From Castor canadensis (lineage: Eukaryota; Chordata; Mammalia; Rodentia; Castoridae): a DNA stretch of 64,000 nucleotides. A model generated the notes under the pieces. It did not search any database, was not told where the DNA came from, and worked only from the letters and a program-made list of their open reading frames with translations. The stretch covers positions 157,229,583-157,293,582 of the forward strand of contig NC_133390.1 in the NCBI RefSeq assembly GCF_047511655.1, read 5' to 3'. The position numbers and the translations under genes are program-made. This document shows positions 58,101 through 64,000 of this stretch, in pieces (the first letter of the stretch is position 1; every line of letters starts with the position of its first letter).

Positions 58101-61100
58101 CCTGTAGTATTTCTTCTTTTAGATTATTCTTGTGGGCTTCATTGGGTTCTTTGGCATAGTTTATCTTCATTTTGTTGGAGTCTGGATCTGAGTATCTATT
58201 TTCTTCATTTCCCTCTGGTTCCTGTACTAATTTTTTGCTGTGGGGAAAGTGGTTTGCCTGTTTTTCTGTCTTCACGTCATTGCCATTGGTGTTGTTATTG
58301 TCCCTGTATTGTGTGCAATTAAGTATTTTCTAGCTTGTAATAATAACAATGGTGATATTTAGAATGGAAGGATGAGAGGAGAGGGAAAGGAAAGAAGTTA
58401 AAGAATAAGGGAAAAACAAATAAACAAGTAGAAGAAAACAAAACAAAGAAACAAAAAAGTTTCAAAGATATAAACAGGGAGAGATAGTGTACTAATCAAC
58501 AGTAAGCTGAACAGGCATTAGAGAGACAGAGAGAGGATTGAAAATAAAAATTAAAAAAATAAAAATAAAATAAATAATAAATAAATGAATAAATAAATAA
58601 ATAAATATTTAAAAATCTCCAAGTTCAAATGCAATAAAGTTTCAGTCTTAATAATTTTGGTGTTCGTCCCTAAGCCTCCAATCCTGGAGATGGTGTCTCT
58701 TAAATAGTTCTGTCATTGTCTCATCAAAGGGGAAAAAAACTAAAGAAAACAAAACAGCACAAAACAAAAAAAAAACCCACAAAGTGTCCCAAGTTCAAGT
58801 GCAATACAGTTTCAGTAAGTTTTTCAGCATGCAGGTGTAGTTCAGTTGTTGTCTCATCATAGGTAGGGAGAGAAAAAAAAGAGTCTGGAGACAGGTCTGT
58901 GAATGGCTGAGACTGTGGCTCACCTGCCCACTGCTGTCAGCCTGCTGTTGCTGGAAGCTTTATTTAGGCAGATCTCAGAAGTGAGCTTAACACTCACCTG
59001 GCCCTGCAGTCTTTGTTTGCTCAGAGTTCTCCTGTGCACGAGCCTCTGCTACAAGCTTTCCCCTTTTCAATCACACTGGGGGAGGTGGCACTGCACCCAC
59101 TTTCTCAGGCCTGTGTGTTTATTTACAGTTCACATAGGAAGTGGGCCTTCTCCCCTCTCCTTTGGAGTTTTCTTCCCACCACCACTTTTACATGCTTTCC
59201 CGCTCCTGGTTGCTGGGCATGTGCTGCTGCTCCTGCCTTCTCCAGCAGGCTTGTTTATTTACAGTTGCGTGAGGGATTCCCCTCCCCCCCTTTGATGCTC
59301 AGGGCGCCCCGCCCTCTTTGCTACGTGTCTTTTATGTTGTTATTGCTTATTATTCAGTTTCTCTTTTTTCCCTGGGTGGGGTTCGGTCTGTCCAGGGGGC
59401 TATGCTGATCTGGCCAGGGTTATCTGTGGGAGTACCGTGTACCGCTTAGCTCACCTTGTGGTCCACGTCTTTCCAAGTCATCTGGGCACTGGCGTATGGT
59501 GGTGGCATGGGAGCCCTCCTGGTTTCTCCATTTAACATGAAGTGGAGTTGTCCTGCACAGGCTGAGGGTGTGGAGGAGTCAAAGTTTTGCCTCTTCTCGG
59601 TGGTTTTTCCTGTAAGGTGTATCTCTAGCATTTCTCCAAGATTTTACTTTAGGAGGCACGCTTTCTGCTTCCTCCCTCTAGCCGCCATCTTGCAATTCCC
59701 CCCAGCATTATTTCATACTTGATATTCTCTTAATAGTGGAGATCCTTACAGATAAATGCATAAAGTAATGTGTATTACACAATAAAGAACATATGTATAT
59801 AAAATACAATTTCAAAGCATTTTAATTTTAAAAGAGATAAGAAATGACAGGAGGGAACAACTGTAAAAGAATTCCTATAAGTGAGGAGTGTAACTCAGTG
59901 GTACAGCACTTGCATAGTGTTCAGGAAGCCCTGGGTTCAATCCCAGCACTGGGAAAGAAAAAAAAAGAATTTCTGTAAATTAAGTGCACCAGTGATGCCA
60001 TGCTGTGAGATCTCAGGATAGTTGTTCATCCTCTCTGAAAGCAGGTTTTCTCATTCAGAAAAGAGAGTATGATGTCCCTCATAGCCTGTTGTAATGATTA
60101 AATAGATTAATTCAGGTAAAATGCGTTAAGCGCCTGTAGATAACTTATGCTCCAAAAAATTTTAATTAACAGTGTAATACTGAACACAAATTTCATATGA
60201 ACTATACCCACATGGCTCAGAGCGGAAGCCCTGACATAAACATATGGACCGTGTTGGCATTACCAGACGATGTTCATGTTACCCATCGGTAACCTGGGTA
60301 ATGTCCACACAGCTAGAGGAACCCCAGGGGCAGCATGCAGGGCCTTTTAGATTCCTGTTCATTGTGAATCCTGTTTCCTGCAGGCCTATTGTTGGCCAGG
60401 TAACCAACGTGGCAGTCTCTGGGGACCTCAAGGCTACACTTGGGATTGAATTCGATTCCCAAACCAACCTCTTCACTCTGAAAGTGGAATCATGCTCCAT
60501 TGACTCCAGCCAAATCTCAGTCTCCTTGTTAAACAGGTAAGGCCTGTCCATCTTTGCATAGGTAGAGTCTTGCATAGGATCCATAATTCCAGCCCTATTC
60601 TAATACCCGGGAGGTGGCACAGTGTGTTGAATGAAGTCAGGCTGGCCTCCTGTCAAATGTCAGCTCTGCCACTAACTTGTAACTCTATAACCAACTTAAT
60701 CTCTTCAAGGCTCAGTTTTCAACATCTGTAAACTTGGGACAATAATGATCCCTCCTCATAGGCCTCCAAAATGAAAGATGAGAAAATAGGAATCTTTAGC
60801 ACAGAACCTGGGATATGCCAAGCTGTCAGTAGCAATGATATCCATTTTGACTCTCTGTTAACTGGTTCTCTCTATCAGTGAGGCAGGAATGTTGACCATA
60901 ATCATAAATTTGTCTCTGCTGCCTTTCAGCTCTACCAGTGTATGCTTTGTTCCTTTGAAGCTCTGTTGTTAGATGCATACATGTTTAAGATTGTTATGTC
61001 TTCTTGGAGAATTGACCCCTTTATTATTAAGTAATGATAAATACATAAAATAGTATTAAAGTTGCATCTATCTTCTTGCCTTGAGTTGGGAGGCAGCTGG

Positions 61101-63659
61101 GGAATAAATGCCTATCATGGGCTCTGATTCCACATTGTTCCCTAATTTTTCCCCACCCACTGGAAATTCCTGAAATGAGATCTTGAAATCTTAATCCTCT
61201 CTGTTTAAATCATTGATCCCTGTTAAACCACAAAATCTACATCTTTAACTATGTGCTTAAAAAGCAGGTTTGGCTCAGACAAGAAGGTAGAGGGAGAAAG
61301 GGTGGCCCTGGCCAGGGACTGGGAGAGATGCCAAGAGCCAGAACTGGTTGGTCTCAGCCAGAAAAAAAAGATGGGTCCTTGGCTTTCAGCCCTGATGCCC
61401 ACAGCCAGAGGTCATTCCATCCTCCCCCTACCAAGATATCTTATCACAGCTTCCCCAAAGAACTGCTAAAATAAAGAACAGATGCACTATTTTGACATGC
61501 ACATCCAGAGTCATGATCCCACTGGACACTGCCTTGCCAAGCAGCTCCAGGAAATTCATCTTGCTATACTTTGTCTCTGGTGCCACTTTGCTACTCCAAA
61601 TCCTCTCACTCAGGGAGGGCTCTCAGGAAGAGGTGACAATTGTGCTGAGGTGAAGGAGGTGGCCTTGTATAAAGTTTAGATACCAGGTTGGAGGCTGTTT
61701 ACCCATTTCACTGTCTCAAGGCTCAGCCAGGTGCCTGGCACACGGTGGTCTGTAAATATGGATTGAATGAATGAATGAATGAATCAGGGTTGTGAGGAGA
61801 GTCTCCTGAAGTACTGGTGGCCAGTAGTCCATGTGAGAGGATAAGTGATATTTCCTCTGGATGAAGGCTCTGCCTCTGGTTAGAAAGACCTCCCTAGCTG
61901 GGGCCCGTCTTACTCCCAGGTGTTCCACTTAGCTGTCCTACCCACCTGGCCAGGTTTTATCAGTTCCCTATCTTTTCCAGAGACATCAAGGCAGTCAACG
62001 TTGTTTTTAACTCTCTGGTTAAGGTCCTGCAGACACTTCTGACCACCGTGTTGCAGAGAGATGTAAGTACCCCACTCCTTGAGGCCCAGAGCCAGGTCTG
62101 GTGGGGGCAGGAGTGGCATTTGCAGGCCTGGCTGCAATCTCGGGGCACCTTTCCTTGTGAGGTGCAAACTTCTCTTTGGGAGGTCAGCAGGCAGCCCCTC
62201 CTCAGTACCTGGGCCCAAGGGATGGGGCAGGGGCCTGACACCAGCTGAAATCACTGGGTCCCCAACCTAAGCTATTTGCTCTATCTGTGCCCAACTGATA
62301 GGCCTTTGTAGCTAATGCTTCTTTTAATCTACACAATTTCATCTAAATGAGTGAATTTTTTTAAAGGAAATTTTATATCCTCATCATAAATAGAGAACTA
62401 ATATCACTTATTTTGTCATATAATTAATTGAAAAAAGTTGCCACAGATCTATAAAAGTGATTTTTTTTTCCATCTGTATGTCATCCAAACCAAATGGACC
62501 GTGTTCAGGGTTCCTGAGCCCAAAGGTGTACAAGTTCTAAATTAGTCACTCTAGGGAAGGGCCCAGGAACCCAGGTCTATAAAAGAACAATCCTCCAGGT
62601 GACTCTGCAAATCACTGAACCTGGGACTGTATTCCAAATGCTCTATCTAGGACAGGTCCAGCCTCGCTGGGCATTCTTCAGAAATTCAAGCTCCAGATGG
62701 GCGTGGTTAGTGTGTGCAGATAACCCCAGCACTGGGGAGGCAGAGGCAGGAGTACCTGGAGTTTGAGGCTAGCCTGGGCTTCAAAATGAGACCCTGTCTA
62801 ATTAAAAAAAAAGGAAAAAAGAAATGCAGATTCCCAGATCCTGCCCTGGACCTGTTGAGCAAGACTTTTTATGGACTGGAACCCACAGAAAACTAGAGAA
62901 GTGTTGCTTTCACAGGCGCCTTGAAAATTCCAAAGTTCTAGGTTTCTAAGAGTACGGAGATGTTAACACTCTACATTCTAGACTCTCAAGATTCTAGAAT
63001 TCTAGTGGTAAAGGTTTTAGGGTTCTAGCACCCTGGAGTACCACTGTCCTCAAATCCAAATGTTCAAAGGTTCTGGGATCCTGGAGGTGGGCCTGTCTGT
63101 GGTGGTGGTGGGAGTGGTTTCCCATTGCCAGTCATCGCCCCCTCTCGTTCTCAGGTGTGCCCATTCACTCAAACCATTACCAACGCCTTGAATGTGAATA
63201 GTGTTCAGACACTGATCAGTAAGTCACAGCCCTGGGGAGGAGGTGCACTCCCAGTGTTCTGAGCTAGGTGGGGGCTTCAAGATCTCTTCCTGCCACTTGT
63301 GAACTCTCCTTGGCCTTTAGGTCACCAGGGCCCCAAAAGTGCCCTTTCTGTGGAAATGACCACAAGTCCAGCACATTAAGCAATCACTCAATGTCCTGCA
63401 TACACTGCCATTGGATACTCACAACAGCTATGTGCAGTGGGGGCTGTCCTTGTGCCCATTTTTTCAGATGAACAAGTGGAGGCTCCAAGAGGTGGTGTGA
63501 CATGCCTGAGGTCCTGTGGCTGTCAGACTGTCTGTCAGAGGGTGGTGACGAGTGGGGTCTGGTCTCTGCTCAATTTCCATAGCAGAAACTGAGGCCTGCT
63601 CTTGGTTTTGTCCTTCAGATAGCCTTTCCCAGAACACTGCAGTACCACTCAACCTCTGA
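49188..63659 (+). CDS. BPIFA2: BPIFA2, parotid secretory protein (SPLUNC2)
   Basis: A short, single-domain BPI-fold protein secreted mainly into saliva. The family binds lipids or lipopolysaccharide and is linked to antibacterial and surfactant roles. Exons: 49173-49329 (ATG 49188), 51154-51277, 51906-52013, 60384-60536, 61981-62062, 63155-63218 and 63619-63699 (stop TGA 63657-63659). Splice phases 1,2,2,2,0,1 all agree and give 237 residues, close to mouse (235) and human (249). The start [18 protein letters not shown] is nearly human [16 protein letters not shown]. The next exon [16 protein letters not shown] matches human LGVLQKSSAWQLAKQK, and PIVGQVTNV and [19 protein letters not shown] match the human order. 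Two cysteines (VESC and VCP) form the family disulfide. The last exon goes on to a donor at 63700, so the 3' UTR is finished beyond the window. An L1 in the 60384-side intron enlarges it to 8.4 kb. I see no disabling change. Confidence 0.93.
50125..50220 (-). repeat. MIR SINE fossil
   Basis: TTGAGAAAACTGAAGCCTAG and GTCAAGGTCACACAGTGAG are the reverse MIR core, in the first coding-side intron of BPIFA2. Confidence 0.6.
50738..50835 (+). mobile_element. ID-type SINE
   Basis: CATGACTCCAGTGGTAGAGC, ACCTGCCTAGCAAGCAC, GAGTTCAAACCCCAGCAC and an (AATA)n tail. A clean monomer in a BPIFA2 intron. Confidence 0.85.
52307..52315. repeat. Possible left target-site duplication of the large L1
   Basis: CCCAGCATT occurs here next to a poly-T run and again at 59701-59709 next to the L1 5' end. 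At nine bases it is short enough to be doubtful. Confidence 0.45.
52316..52640 (-). mobile_element. Possible 3' transduction of the large L1
   Basis: Between the poly-T at 52320-52332 and the L1 3' end lie an unrelated older L1 piece (about 52333-52420), a TCCTC simple repeat and a B1-like fragment (52495-52560). On the minus strand AATAAA (complement of 52344-52349) stands 12 nt before the A tail. Together with the nine-base duplication, this suggests that the L1 transcript read through its own signal and carried this flank. The alternative is independent older repeats. Confidence 0.4.
56763..56919 (-). mobile_element. 5'-truncated L1 nested in the larger L1
   Basis: About 157 bp of L1 3' end (G-rich 3' UTR, complement of GGGTCATTTCTCCCC) with a (TTTA)n-type tail at its left. 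It is flanked by a duplication TTGGACCTTCCTTTTTA at 56746-56762 and 56920-56936. In the L1 sense the target is ATT/AAAAAGG, a near-ideal L1 endonuclease site. It lies in the endonuclease-coding part of the host L1. Confidence 0.92.
58546..58608. repeat. (AAAT)n simple repeat
   Basis: AAAT/AATA repeats within the 5' UTR of the L1, complement strand. Confidence 0.85.
59681..59693 (-). promoter_or_regulatory. YY1-type motif at the L1 5' end
   Basis: On the minus strand the L1 starts GGGAATTGCAAGATGGCGGC. AAGATGGCGGC near the first bases is the YY1 site known to position L1 transcription starts. The match is seen directly; activity here is unknown. Confidence 0.7.
59880..59970 (+). mobile_element. 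ID-type SINE
   Basis: GTGTAACTCAGTGGTACAGC, ACTTGCATAG and GGGTTCAATCCCAGCACTGG with an A-rich tail. Confidence 0.8.
60620..60845 (+). repeat. MIR SINE fossil
   Basis: CAGCTCTGCCACTAACTTG, CTTCAAGGCTCAGTTTTC, CTGTAAACTTGGGACAATAA and CATAGGCC follow the forward MIR consensus, 80 bp after a BPIFA2 exon. Confidence 0.7.
61690..61790 (+). repeat. L2 3'-end fossil with (GAAT)n tail
   Basis: GCCTGGCACACGGTGGTC, GTAAATATGG, ATTGAATGAATGAATGAATG is the typical L2 3' terminus. Confidence 0.65.
62690..62820 (+). mobile_element. B1-like SINE
   Basis: CCAGATGGGCGTGGTTAGTG, CCCCAGCACTGGGGAGGCAG and GAGACCCTGTCTAATTAAA with an A-rich tail, monomeric. Confidence 0.75.
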
Positions 63660-64000
63660 AGAGAAAGGACGAGGAGGACTGCTATGGTGCTACCTGCTGG
63701 TGAGAACTGGTTCTGCAGTCCAGGCTCAGGGGCCATAGGAAAGCAAGGGCCAGGGTTGGCTTCACTTCTTTTTCCAGTAGAGTCTGAGCCCTCGTTCTAG
63801 TCACACTCTGAACCCTGAGCTTTGATCACGCACCCAGACTGAATTTCATGCCAGATATTAGCTGAGCTTAAACTTTGGTTACAGACTGAATCCTGACCTT
63901 GATCTCAGACTGATCCATATTTCTCATCGTGTTCTTCACTCTGACACTGGCTCCAGTCATGGCCTCTGTTCAGTCTTTTCTCATCTGCCATTTTTCCACA

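Larger units (their letters stand above)
52641..59700 (-). mobile_element. Near full-length L1, antisense in a BPIFA2 intron
   Basis: Read on the minus strand: 5' UTR about 59700-58280, ORF1 about 58275-57079 (coiled-coil part, then RNA-binding part with ENFPNLEKS and [11 protein letters not shown]-like [11 protein letters not shown]), ORF2 about 57050-53110, then a G-rich 3' UTR. ORF2 shows endonuclease ([29 protein letters not shown]), reverse transcriptase ([19 protein letters not shown]) and the C-terminal [13 protein letters not shown]. It is interrupted by several stops and frame changes and by a nested L1 at 56763-56919, so it is not autonomous. The 5' end carries the YY1-type motif AAGATGGCGGC. 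Length without the nested copy is about 6.9 kb, which is full length for the family. Confidence 0.92.

Overview
The window is mammalian, almost certainly rodent, and most likely a castorimorph (beaver or kangaroo-rat relative). The evidence is a dense population of tRNA-Ala-derived ID-type SINEs (box B of the form GTTCAAACCCC, often fused to a B1-like 7SL unit), ancient MIR, L2 and MER20 copies, a young L1 family, and a stretch of the BPI-fold/PLUNC (BPIF) gene cluster that lies on human 20q11 and mouse chromosome 2. The species call is an inference from repeat style.

Layout, all genes on the + strand: (1) 1-3266 is the end of BPIFB4: its last intron, containing a truncated L1, and its last exon, which encodes the BPIFB4 C-terminus DLLVLSA and a 3' UTR with AATAAA. 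(2) 15.3-25.8 kb holds exons of a second BPIF gene of the BPIFB type, with a signal peptide, an acidic disordered N-terminal part, and an N-terminal BPI half-domain on about six small exons. I cannot assign it to a named orthologue. No C-terminal BPI domain follows it. (3) 36-48.3 kb has no gene I can see, only interspersed repeats. (4) 48.4-63.7 kb is BPIFA2 (parotid secretory protein/SPLUNC2): TATA box, likely noncoding exon 1, and seven coding exons whose splice phases all agree, giving 237 residues. A near full-length antisense L1 with another L1 nested in it fills its fourth coding-side intron.

The main structural discovery is a direct tandem duplication of about 23.47 kb. The unit (2905 to about 26.37 kb) began about 100 bp before the BPIFB4 last exon and ended just after an internal exon of the BPIFB-like gene. 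The second copy later lost about 13.3 kb, so only its left 8.9 kb (26370-35294) and right 0.7 kb (35295-35960) remain, joined directly. Much of the left block (about 4640-9290 against 28155-32790) is nearly identical between copies, while its flanks differ by roughly 7-15 percent, which suggests later gene conversion. The duplication also placed a copy of the BPIFB4 last exon just downstream of exon 9 of the BPIFB-like gene. If spliced, that junction makes a TAA immediately, so a long BPIFB gene may have become a short, single-domain secreted protein.

BPIF proteins are secreted lipid-binding or surfactant-like proteins of saliva, airway and nasal secretions. The three genes are neighbours by family expansion and are each transcribed separately. 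All exon boundaries are read by eye from splice consensus, phase and family homology. No search or transcript data were available.
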